Source: Ichthyophonus hoferi (lineage: Eukaryota; Opisthokonta; Ichthyosporea; Ichthyophonida; Ichthyophonidae). From it: a stretch of 64,000 nt of DNA. Positions within the stretch are counted from its first letter, which is position 1; each line of letters opens with the position of its first letter. Where the stretch lies: contig NAOQ01000007.1 of the NCBI GenBank assembly GCA_002751075.1, positions 160,066-224,065 of the forward strand, written 5' to 3'. The position numbers and the translations under genes are program-made. A model generated the notes under the pieces. That model ran no database searches. It was not told the DNA's origin and saw nothing but the letters and a program-made list of their open reading frames with translations. Positions 38,065 through 50,441 of the stretch are shown in pieces.

Positions 38065-40894
38065 TTATTCTCTCATATCGAAAAAGAAGTGCTTGAAAAA
38101 CTCATACACGGACCATGATAGGGCCGTGGAAGGCATCTGATAAAGAACACGTGGGCCTATACCACGCACAAAACCCCTCAACCCAAGGGTTCGATAGACA
38201 GTTAGAGCTGCCTCAGTCATGCCATTCATATACCTAATAAGGAAAGAAGATAAGATTGTGAGTGATTACTAATGTAATTGGGTGTCAGGAAAAACAACAA
38301 GAATATCGCTAACTGCAGACTGTGTATGATGGATGCTACAGGAGGTCTCTTTACTAGATATCTGTAGTTATCTAGGAGGTTTCACCAAGACCACAGGCCA
38401 TGTCCATCCACCCTTCCTATATGTATCTTCTCCAACCCCTATTATCAAGTGTCTCGAACATACTATATGTACTACATCATAATATAGAAAGAATGAAGTC
38501 ATTCTTCAGTAGAGAGAGCAAACAAAGAAAATGAGAAAGCGCAATGCAGGTCATTGCTTTGAAAAATGAAAGCTCGAGCGAAAAAGAAAAAAAGGTGAGA
38601 TGACCACATACTTTGATCTGGCATGTAGTTGTCCAAGGGCTGCCTCTTGTGTATTTAGGGTTGTCTTGAGAACATCCAATGGAGTTGTGACTGCAGAGGC
38701 CAAGGCCCCAGCCCCAGCTCCAGCCAGCATATGGGTAACTGGATCATAGGTACCCTTGGGGTTGAGATAGGCCGTAAGGTTTTCATAAGCAGAAAAGTGA
38801 ACAGTCTGGAAAGGAATGTTCATGGCCACTTGGGTAGTGTAGGAGCGGTAGAAAGCCCTAGGTCCCTCTTTGAGCATGGTGACTTTGACACAATGACGGA
38901 CTCCCTTGAACGGGCTGTTGTGCATCTGTAGTCTCTGTTTCACCACTGGGAGAGGAAGAGGAGGAGGGGAGGAAGAATGAGAATGTCATCATATAATATT
39001 GGCTGTTGGAAGGGTCAAGCATTTCACGTCTTTGATAATGAAAAGAAAGCGGAGGAGTGCCATTAATAAGATCAAATATATAATATCATATGTATATATA
39101 TATATATGGAAATGTATGCACTGTCTCTGTTTATGTTGAAAACCACGTGAAAGGAACACGTGGTGATATATAAATGCAAAATAACAGAAGAAAATGAGAT
39201 ATACCCAAAGGACGCACAAGCAAATAAACATGCAGCAAATATATACACCAAGAAGAGGATGTGGAAAGTGAAGGAGAGGTCATACCTTCAAAAGGATTCA
39301 TAAAGCCATCATGAATAACAGTAGCTATTAAGCCAGACGTTCCTATAGGGGAGAAGGGGATAAGTAAACAATAAGTAAAATAAAAGGTGGGGCATGGTTG
39401 GTTAATAGTCACAACTGCATTGGAGATATAGGCCAATATAGGTCTATCAACATATCTATATATCTATATATCTCATAGTATTCAATAGTAGCACGGTAGG
39501 GCATCCTACAGGGGGTTTACACGCTTGTTTTTGTGGATCAACAATAAACATGGATAGGATATGGTGTAGTGTACAGTTGTTTAAATACATCACTCTATAA
39601 CAGTTGAGTAAAGCCTGTACCTGACACTAGAGGGTGGGTGGCGCCCATGTGTGTATGTGTCCCCAGAAAAGTTTTAATAGTCTCATAAGATGCAAAGTAG
39701 AGTGCATGCGCCGGTCCGGCTCCCATGGCAACAGCTTGTACTCCCCTGAACGTTCATTAAATAAGATAAAATGTAGAACAGAGTGTACAGGACTAAATGC
39801 GATAATAATTATATTACATCTTAGTAAAGCAATGAGGAAAGGGGAAAACAGAGTGGCACACAACGACAGATAATGAAAATAACATAGAGAGGATGAGGGG
39901 AAGAAGTAGAGAATTGATAGACACATAGAAAGAGATAGAAGAATATATAGGGAAATAGAGAATAACAAGGCTGGGGGGTATAGAGGGTGTATAGTGATGC
40001 GAGTATTGGAAGGACACAGCAGAAAAGTAGTGGTAGGTTTGGAGGAGGGGCTGCAATACCCACTAAAGGGTGTACATATAAGTGGTTTTACAAGGGTATA
40101 TATGTATATTGATGGGTAGAAATACAAGTGTGGTTCAGTTAATGGGATACAACCCTTGCAGGGATAAAGGGACTATATATAGAAGTATCAGGGTAAGAGG
40201 GGACAGGAACCAAGGGTTTCACTCACCTATATGTAGACATCATGCCCTCATTCGTGTGCTTCAGGGTTCTGATAGTAGACAATACATTAGGGTACATCTC
40301 TTTGGTGGCAGGGTTAAGACTCTGCATCTTAGTCTGTGTGTATAGGGGCCGGGAGGGAGAGGAAAGAGAGGGTATATTAGGTAGTGGTAGAGTGGTGGTG
40401 AACACCTTTAAATCAGTCATCATAGGCTCACCATTAACGGCTATAAAGTGTTCTAAAGACAAGGTTGACATTAACAAAGTCTACTTTCTCTCTCTAGGTA
40501 TCTCTCTCCTCCAGTGCCATCCCCCCTTCTTCTCCTTTTTATATTCCACCTCTCGCAATCTCTTCTTCATCCCTTGTCCTCAACTTAACTCTTTCTGTAT
40601 ACTCTCTCATTCCTGGACTATTTCTTCATCTATACACAATATATACGACAGTATACAAATACGAGACTGTAAAAATAAAAAAAGAAGACAGTTAAGGATG
40701 CAGTGGGGGTCTGCGTATAAATAACAACAAAGCGACTAGCTACTCTCACCCACCTTAATCGAGTCTAAAGGATACATAGCACAGTGCTCCACTACTCCTG
40801 CTATTGCCCCAGCCATTAGGTGGACCGACACATTAGAGGTGGGTAGTGCCTCGTATTCGTCGACCATAGGGTCGATCAAAGATTCCTCCATCAT
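38065..40894 (-). CDS. SLC25A37: Mitoferrin, mitochondrial iron importer (SLC25A28/37 family)
   Basis: Six exons on the minus strand: 40894-40754, 40333-40227, 39745-39621, 39342-39286, 38945-38612, 38233-38065; phases agree and give 310 residues, normal for the SLC25 carrier fold of three repeats and six membrane helices. The three carrier signatures are visible: YPLDSIKTKMQSL (repeat 1), [13 protein letters not shown] (repeat 2, the form characteristic of mitoferrins) and [14 protein letters not shown] (repeat 3). The fourth-helix region reads [12 protein letters not shown] and the C-terminus ends [13 protein letters not shown]. Mitoferrin carries iron across the inner mitochondrial membrane for haem and Fe-S cluster synthesis. 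An in-frame ATG one codon further in (40891) is also possible. The family call is firm; whether it is orthologous to vertebrate mitoferrin 1 or 2 cannot be said. Confidence 0.93.
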
Positions 40895-43800
40895 TCTTAA
40901 AAGTTAGTAAACAACCACCACACCTAGTATTAATTCAACGTTAAGCTAAGCTATTACATAGTGGGTAGTAGGCCTGTGCTCCCAGTAATCTACAATCGGT
41001 TTCATTCCATCGGGTCAATCAAATTGTCACGATTGATTGTACAAAGTGGATATAGTGGAGCCATGCGGAATGTTCTTTTTTATAGGTCTTTAATCACCAA
41101 TCCAATCTACATATGTTTTACGGCCTACTTTAACTATGATTGTAATTGGCTCTTTTTATTTGATTAACCTTGGAATCATTTTTCCATTTATTTGCTTTTT
41201 TTAAACGAATGGAGCAGGAGTACCACCCGATTTGTTTATCTTGCATTTTTTCGATATTTTTTTGTCCACTATTTTTACTGGTAGTGGAAAAATAAAACTA
41301 AGTATATATATAATATATACGTACATGTAGCGGAATATGTTATTTAAATAAATTTTTAAAAATATTATGTACAGTATTTATTATTTTGTAAAGCAAATAT
41401 CTTAGATATTAGAATTAGAATATTCTATATATATTTTAGGTTATGCATCAGGCACGTGGCTAATGGTGCTATTTATACTTATTGAGAGTTCCTATTGACA
41501 CACAAGGAACCAATAACATAGGAACGAGTATTGGTTGATCTTTATCACGCTCTAACTAAAATACCATTGCACTTTGTCTGACTGTAGTAAAACGAATTAC
41601 TACATGTTCTCTGTATTTCTATGTTTAATTTTTCTAATTTAGCTTTTAATGAGCATTTCTGTATGATTTTAAACCATATGTTGCAAATCCCAGATTGATT
41701 TCTGTAGGGTAACATTACAGCACTGCGTAATATCTTCTTTTGCTATAGCGCTATTACTGATGTGAGCATGTGCCCATATATATTACCAATTATACTACCT
41801 GAAACTATTTTAACTTTTATGGAGCGCCAGCAGAGCAGCATTTATTGAATTTACACATTGCAAAGTTGAGAAATTTTGAAAGACCCATATTTTAAACAGT
41901 AACTATTAAAAATATATAAAAATAGCTGTGCGCTTCTTTAATCAAGAGTTGTTAAAACATTTCTCACACTAAGATAATGTTTTCATTTTTATCTGATTGA
42001 TTATAAGCACAGATGTTGCTATAACCTTGCTTAATTTTGTTATCACTATATGCACGAATAACATCCTAGAATATAAATGATTCATGCCCAATGCTCTCGT
42101 TAATTGATGGGCATAGAGTGAAGAAGAATATCGGCCAGTACCCAACGATCAAACTGTTTAAATTTTATGACTCTTAATTATAACAGCATGAGTTGATTTG
42201 GCTTCATTTAAAGAGTTTCATATTCTGGAAAGATACTAACATTACTTTCAAAAATCAAAAATATTACATACCATGCATTAAATAATCTATTGCACTATTG
42301 CAGCATACACTGATACACTTTGGCGGAAGTCTACTTTTTCCTTTTTTATTTTTGCGCAGTGGGTTTCCAGGACCCAATTACCAGATCAAAACTCTACTAT
42401 CGACACCTTTTCCACTTTTTTTAACCGACAACTATCCAAGTACTAGATACTATATTAATAAATATTGGTTTAAATGCAATACATAATTATGAGAAATACT
42501 TCTATGTCTAGGATACTTTCAGCCAAGCGTACACGAGTTCATTGCTCTGAGGTTGTGCCACCTTTAATTGGGGTATTCCTTAAATTAGTAAGATGGCTGA
42601 ATTACTGGCAGCAAACTATACACTCGTTCTATCACCAGATTTCACCACCCTTGCCGACATATAGTCTAGTGAGTAGCGTGACCAGCTGAATCAAAAAATT
42701 ATCATCATATGATGCTCCCTACTTCCCTTGCTATATTTAATTTTATTGTAAGTTCTATCTCTTGCCAGTTCTTTCAGTATAACTAACATATATACAGAGC
42801 ATTTCCTTTTTTAGTTGTTATATATTGGTTCAGGTTCTCCTGCCTGTAAGGAGTTAACTTGTTTGTCCTAATGGTGCTATTTTTAGGCTTTATTTTTCTG
42901 ACTACATCACTTGTTATTGGTAATTATGCCTAACTAACTATGGAGATACATTTAGACCCCTGATCTGCTTCTTCTTATTACTGCCTTTGAGTAATAAAAT
43001 TGATCAAACTAGTTGCCTTCGAATTTTGGTGCATTATGGATTTAAGCATATCCACACCCTTTGGATGGTGTATTACTGCTTCTTCCTATTTGGCTCATTC
43101 TTGGTTGAGAATTTTCAGTGACTGTTGAGAGTTTACGCTAACATGTGCAGTCTCAATGTGGTCGAAAATAAGACTTGGGTCCCGACAAACACTGAATTAT
43201 TTGTAATTAGAATCCGATGGTAAATCCACTCTAGTTTTATTCTGTTGGTAAGTTGACCTACTGTACTTAGATAAAGTAATAGCAATATTTCTTTCATTTC
43301 TCTATTGTTTATTTCAATACAAACTTACTTATTTAGCCGACTTTACTATAACGTTATATACATAATGTTTATTGCTTTAGTAATAATTAAATAATAATCC
43401 TAGCTTAATTTTCGGTCTCATGTTAGACAGTTGAATGTGTTTGACAACCATAAATTCTAGCAATAGTACTACCTATAGATTATCCAGAATCTAATTGGAA
43501 CCTCTACAGACTACATTACGACTGAGGGGACAACCATCACCACTGTTTCATTACTAGCTAAGATGGATTTCTTGACTTGCTTAAACAAATCTATTTTTCT
43601 TCATCTAATAACAGTTTAACTTATAGCTTCACAACTTCATTGTTTGACCCGCACCTATGTAGTATAAAGATAACGATTCTTTAACACCATGCAATGTATT
43701 ACAATGAGGAAATTTTGTGAGTACTACACGTGAAATATTATACCATAAAGCTTTATCTAAAAGCAACAAGAATTCACAAAGTGACAAAGTACAATGCAAT

Positions 43801-45265
43801 AGGGTATTGGCAATTGAAGTTATATTTTACAAAAATGAAGAGAACCACACAATTGAATAATGTTTGTTAATAAATACATTGTGTTTTTACACTTGCAGTA
43901 TGCAATGATATTAGGTTGATAAATATCTGCAAAATTTAACCAAAGTTTTTCAAAACTCTCATTAGTCAACATTCAGATATAAATAAGTTCATTTTATAGA
44001 GTATGAAATGTCCTACGATGATTAAGTATTATAGCCAAACTTTATTTTTAACTGATATTCTTATAATATATTATTTTCTCATCTATGTCAGCTTGCCCTT
44101 AAATAATATGTTTATTACACAGCATGGAGCATTTATTAATTTATGGAGAGGCATTTGCATATTAGGCTGTATAATACTATATTTACACGTTTCCTATTTT
44201 AAATAATAATAGAAATATGTACTTTTTCAGATCATTCATTTACATATTAAATATAGTTTTTTAACCTTAATAAATCTTTGTAAAATCAAAGAGAGGTGAC
44301 CGAAGTGTATAGTTACAAAAATCTTTTTTATAATTCTTCAATAACTTAGCCTGATGCGGTCTTTAAAAAGATTCCTTTTGGTGATGAGACAGACATAAAA
44401 AAAAAAAAGACATAGCCTATTAGTTTTAGATTAAGTTCAACTTCTTAATTTTAAATATAAATTTAATGCTCAGACTATTTGTGATAGGATTATAAGGGTT
44501 TTATGCATTTAAATTACCATAGCGTTAATGATATAGAAGACATCTCAAATAATATGGAATCCATGGCACTCAAAAAGATTTTTGCGATTACATTTAATGG
44601 GACTTGAATTTTTGTTTTACCACATTCATGAGATACCTATAGAAGATTATAATATAGTTTCTAGATGAATTTCTTCATCCATACAGGGCTCGAACCATAC
44701 CAAAATTGTTTACTGTATAATCGCGATAGTCTCATAATAATGTAGCAAAATTTGATTTTAGTCTACTGTTACATATGGGTGGTATTTTAAGATTTATATT
44801 TAATAAAAATTATGAGACCTTTACTTGTATAGAAAACCTCCGTCCATCTCTCCTTTGTAAAGGCACATAATTACTTCTTATCATAAATTACCAAACCAGT
44901 AATAAACAGCATGAGAAATTCAACTATGTGATGTAATGCCTATTATACACTATCATACAGTAAAGTACCCTAACAAAGATTATAAAAAAAAAGGAAAAAG
45001 GTTAAACTGGCACACACCTTATGAAAAATTAACATATTTTGACGTTGCCATAAAATGGCGCATATTAAGAGTAATCAGGGAACATATATAGATATGATTA
45101 TTTCAAGACGATCATAAGTGTGTACTGAAGTTATATATTTATACTACACATAGCCATTTCCTTTCAGAGTAGAAAAAAGAACTGAACAGATAATACTGAA
45201 TTTCATATTAAAGTTGTAGATTCATATATATGATTATTTTAAGTATATAAATTTTAATGATATTA
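40895..45265. other. Intergenic region upstream of mitoferrin
   Basis: About 4.4 kb, very AT-rich. It should include the mitoferrin promoter at its left and the 3' UTR of the next minus-strand gene at its right. Only short low-complexity ORFs; no repeats with clear ends or domain-like translations were seen. Confidence 0.5.
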
Positions 45266-46597
45266 TCATTCAGATTTTTTATTCTGAGATACACTTTGTG
45301 ATTTAGCATCGGAATTGGCTTGAGGCTCCAGCCACTTGACTGGATTATGAGCGTAGAAGGGCCAGGCAGGGACACATGCAATGACAGATAGGGCAGCTCC
45401 AACTCCAATCCCATAGACAACAAAGATAGATTTCTGCTGTTGATAGCCGTAGATAAAGCCTATGAGGCCGCAAAAGATAATCAAAAACTAGTGGGAAAGG
45501 GGAAAAGAGTGAGAAACCCATAAAACATAGACCGAGATATAGTTGTATTGGATAGCCACCGGTGTTTTAAAACACTGCTAGTAACAGAGAGGGAGTGGAT
45601 GACAGCCATGCTAAGAGGCTCATTATATGTGCAGATACAACTCTAATCGAGCTAATCTGTTACTGACTATACTGTAGTACCGATAAAGGGAGCCAGAGGA
45701 GGGTTAAGGAATAGAAGTGGTATCTTACGTAAGATAGGGGCCAAGTAGTAAAAGTTATGCGGTTTATGATAATGTTTAATGAGACTCATACTGAATACCC
45801 TTGGCTGTTTCTGTCTTGACATCATACGCCATGCTTCTACCTACCTCCAACTCTATTGAACCGATCATAGATTATATACTACAATGTCCCCGAGCTATCA
45901 TTTACAAACACCTTTTACTTTCTCGTCCCTATGCCATGATACAAGGATGATATATAGGTTTGTTTCTTTGGACAACGGGGCATAAGTTATAACTTTGAAA
46001 TGAACTGTATAATCTACAATATCTTTAATAAGCAAATATGTTGTAAATTTCAAAGAGTTTATTGACTTACATATATATAAATATATAAGTATGCCTGATC
46101 ATATACATAACTTGGTCTCCCAATGCAAGCAGACACGCTGGTCAGTATTAATGGTATATGGATTGGTATTGGTGCAAATATACAGAGAAGAGGCAAGAGA
46201 GAAGGGAGTATGGACCATGACAAGTATTAGAAGGAGGAAATATTACATACTACAGCTAGTAACCTATACTGGATTATGTAAATATAGTTCATCTATTCCT
46301 TATCTCCCTCTCGTATCTAGATATTTATATACATGTTTTATACTATTTTATACCTATGATATTTTCTTCGTTTGATACATACATTGCGGAACCAATAACA
46401 CACAATAGGCAACAAGAAATAGAGAAACAGCACAGGTAAGAACTGAGAAAGCAAAACGTTAATTATAATTAACTAATCAACGGACAGGGACGTTGTTAGG
46501 TCAACAGGGCCCAGTTTTCACTTACCATATATAAATACTCGGCATATTTCTGACCCACATAGTCACAGTGGTACGACTCTGAGGGGTTGACGGTCAT
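45266..46597 (-). CDS. SPCS1: Signal peptidase complex subunit 1
   Basis: Two exons on the minus strand, 46597-46526 and 45487-45266, phase 0, 97 residues (family about 100). The N-terminus reads CDYVGQKYAEYLYM, matching the family's 'DYkGQKlAEq.fq'. A first membrane hairpin, FLIIFCGLIGFIYGY, is followed by IFVVYGIGVGAALSVIA and then PAWPFYAHNPVKWLEP, matching 'PPWPiYrrhPLKWLp', and a Lys/Ser/Gln-rich tail. SPCS1 is a small ER-membrane subunit of the signal peptidase complex with both ends in the cytosol; it helps the enzyme distinguish signal peptides from membrane segments. The gene is divergent from MTHFS with 1525 bases between the start codons. Confidence 0.93.
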
Positions 46598-48122
46598 TTT
46601 CCCTGTGCCCCGATATCCATATTAAGTCACAATTCTAAACTGAAAATAAGCTAAGTAATTAAAACATAAAATAATAAAATGTTTGAGAAGAATAGCCCAC
46701 GCGCTCATACATGTTGTATGCCTACTGCATTACATTATAATTACAAGTACATATAGGCGCAAGTGCATTAGTAAAAAGGTATGAAGCGCAAAGAGCAACA
46801 TGACTTAGAGTTAAGTGTAACATTTTATGCTGCTTAAAGGCCTGCAGTCTTGGCTAGAGAGGTCTCTCTAGTACATATATATATACCCATACAACTATAT
46901 CCCTTATCTCAATCATTATCTTTTTTGCTTGATTCTTAAGTGCCCTTCAGGAAGGGATGTATATAGACCTGTATACTGGGTGCTATAACTTATGAAAGTA
47001 AAAGGCAGAAAAGAATAAGGGTTAATTCTAATTTATAGCTTGCAAACGTAAACAGGTATTCAAGAATTGATATAAAAGCAGTTTCAAGTTTGACTCTTCC
47101 TCTTTAAAGTAAATGCCAATAATTATTAGCCGTAGAAGGGTATCTGCATTTTCTTCCGTTGATTATAACTTTATATCTGTAGTATTGAAGGAAAAAACTG
47201 TCTAAGATGATAACTTGGAGCCTCTGAATAACTCTGTAACTAGGCAGAGCAAAACTACCAACAGATAAAAAAATATAAAAAAAAGCAGTTAAATAAGTGT
47301 AGTAGAAACTATAAGCTTAAAATAACAAGAGGGTTTGAACAAATACCTATTAAATATTATAAAGACAAGGAGATAAAGCTATAATATATTAACGATATGG
47401 TTGGGGTCGCCTACCTTTTTAAAAAAAATGTATATTTCCATAGCGATGTTATTTGGAATCCGACCCGATCCGACCCGCCTTGAGCCTATAATCTTTAAAA
47501 GGGTCAACCAACCCATAAGTTTAACATTCTTAATTTGGATTAGGTTGATAAAACATACGTTTTACTGGTTACTGTAATTAATATTATTAATCTAATTAAG
47601 ATTGGTGATATCTCATTGATTATAATTTATCTTTAGGAATGCGATCGCAAACATAAACATTCTATAGTAATTTTTTACAGAAAAATACAGTCATTAGATA
47701 GAGTTTCTAATGACCGCCCACCATGCTTAATATTTAAATAAATCATGCATCACATCCTCACTCCACTTAGATACTAACAGGAATAAGTATGTGCTTTTTA
47801 AAGGGTTGCCATTTTATCTGTTTTTCCTCTTTCTATCTCTATAATTATCAAGTAGATACCATTAAAATTAAGGAAATCACCTTTAGCCAATAATACTTAG
47901 TTAAGACAATGAAAATATAAATCCAAAATGTTTTAAAATATTATGAGCTAGTTGATAGCATTAAGATTGACTCGATTTTTTTATTTCTGTAATAATCATA
48001 TATTATTGGCTTGTTGTTTTTACATTTTTTTTTACATTTTCAATTGTTTGCCTTTCGCCCTTATACACCTTTAAATACGTAGCACGTAAAACCCAATATT
48101 TTACTAGTGTCTAGTGTGTAAT
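46598..48122. other. Divergent upstream region shared by SPCS1 and MTHFS
   Basis: No exon with family resemblance. A short GC-richer patch near 47457-47480 has a direct repeat of GATCCGACCCG type (CCGACCCGATCCGACCCG), unusual in this AT-rich sequence; its role is unknown. (TA)-rich simple sequence occurs near 46876-46887. Confidence 0.4.
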
Positions 48123-50003
48123 ATGTCTACAGCTGCCTCTGCTTCTGCTTCTATTGACGCTGTCAAGGCTGCAATAAGGCGGGAGACCAAACTACGTTTG
48201 GCGGCTCTAAGTGCCGAGCTAAAGCAGAAAGAGTCTGCCGAAGTGACTCAAAAGGTATATACAAATAAAATTCTTCTCAGTTGGGAGTTGGAAAGTTGGC
48301 ACAGCGTCTGCCCATCTACCTAATTACTCAGTAGAAAATGACTCAACCATCATAAATGTTTTAAGTTCACTTAAAAAACCATCATACTAAGGCTTCTATT
48401 AGGCCCCCACTTTATACTCTGTGTGTGTTATATTGTAATTTCTTGGAAGGGTGCTAACTATAAGGTCGATATAGCGAGGAGTAAGAAAGGAATGGGTTTG
48501 GAACGGTAGAGTTGCAAGGGAATGAAAGTCCCTAACTTGTGGCAAAAACAAAACTGTTTTGCCTGTTATTTTATTTGAATTAAGTAATGTACGGGAAACC
48601 CTCTCAATAATATTATTAACATTGGTGTAAAGAAGTGAAGAACCAAAGAGTTGATTGGTTAATGCAAGTAGAACTATCCATCTCTTGCCTTTCGGACTTC
48701 ATTAATTTCCACTGTTAGTAAGGTAACAAATAATGAGACATACAAGCCAAGTCAGTTCCTTATAACTGACAAAAGAGTTTTGTGATAACAATTCTTAACT
48801 GTATCCTCGATATCTTAATCCTTTTTGTAGACATGCCTTTTATTGCTCCAATATGAAATTTACACAAGAACCTATGTGCACATATCTTTAAATTTCTTAC
48901 CTTTGTCTCCGTCACTACAATGCTGATATACTTGCCAATATGGTCCCCTTTTATTATATTATACCCTCTTTCTCTCTCTTGGACTCTATATATTATATTG
49001 TGCCGGCCATGCAAGACTTTAATCGAAATAAAAATTGCATACATTTGTAAGATAATCTCATTACAATAATCCATTGTCATCTCCGTTTATAATTGTTTTC
49101 AAATATGATCTCAACATTCCTTTCTTTCTACTCTTCTCTCCCGAACATCAGTTCCTTAACTCCGAAGTCTACCGCAATAGCCATTATGTGTCAGTATATA
49201 TGAGTATGGACTGTGAGGTTGATACTAGGCCAATTGTGGAAGACATTTTCAAGACAGGCAGGTACGTTTTTGCTCCCAACTTCATTTTATTACTAATGCT
49301 CTCTTCCAGGATACCTTGCTCATCTCCCGAGATCAGTCCTCACAGCTATATGCGTTAGCATCCTATCACCAACTTTCCCTTTTCTTTCCAGTCATTCTTC
49401 TCCTTCCTCTATTTTTTCTACCTTTAATATCCTATGCATTGATCTATACTCTACTGTACTGGTCCTGGTATTATGCTATGATCTTCGCCTTCAAAATTTA
49501 CACTCAGATATATTCTTTGACCCATTATGCTCTTTGCTATATATGTATGTACATGCTTACATATATATAGACACCAATGCACATATGAATACATATCCAG
49601 ATTACACATTTTTTTAACCTATCGTAGTAAATATATTATTAAATTTTATAATAATAAACCATCTATATCTTGTGAAAGGCTTGTCTTTCCGCCCATGGTC
49701 ATGTTTGACCTACAGTTCCCTAGTATTGTAACTATACACTACAGCCTGCTATTCCTTTGTATGTGGTCATAAAATGATCCGTGCGCGGTGTCACTTAGGG
49801 TATGTTATGTGCCATACTATACAAAGTCTACCATGAAGATGCTCCGGATGACCTCATTGGAAGAGTGTTATTCACTTCCCCTCACTAAGTGGAACATCCA
49901 TCAGCCTACCGGTAAGTGTATTTTTTGATTACTGGCATCACCACCACCCGCCTATAACTGTATAAGGCTATGGACACATCATTTCTTCTCTAGTAAAATA
50001 CAC

Positions 50004-50038
<35 letters not shown>

Positions 50039-50400
50039 ATTCTATTGTTTGATTTGTTTGTTCCTATTCTTCTTTTTCTTTCTGTCTCTTTTTCTATATT
50101 GTCCAATGATTCATCCCATTTCTGTTTATATCTATTTCGTTTAGCCCAGTTATTTGCCACCATATGACCATTCTATATAAAACGGGTACCATGTATGGCG
50201 TTATTGTGGTACGAGCGTGCTAGTGTAGGAGATAGGGAGGATCAGATAAGTTTAGGATAGATCTGTTGATTGGGTCTAGGTTGGATATGATGTTGGAGTA
50301 CATACGGGGCGCCATAGTTGTGATGTAGTTTTATGATTGGAAATCTGATTCTGTAGATTTTATTATGTTTATACCAACACTGCTATCTCGGTTGGATTTA

Positions 50401-50441
<41 letters not shown>

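Noticed and set aside
39627-40127. 166-codon minus-strand ORF
   Set aside because: It overlaps a mitoferrin exon in another frame, and the rest is low-complexity Ser/Leu/Tyr from an intron.
46377-46440. Hydrophobic minus-strand segment between the two SPCS1 exons
   Set aside because: The two exons join directly in phase 0 to give a normal-length SPCS1, with no room for another membrane segment.
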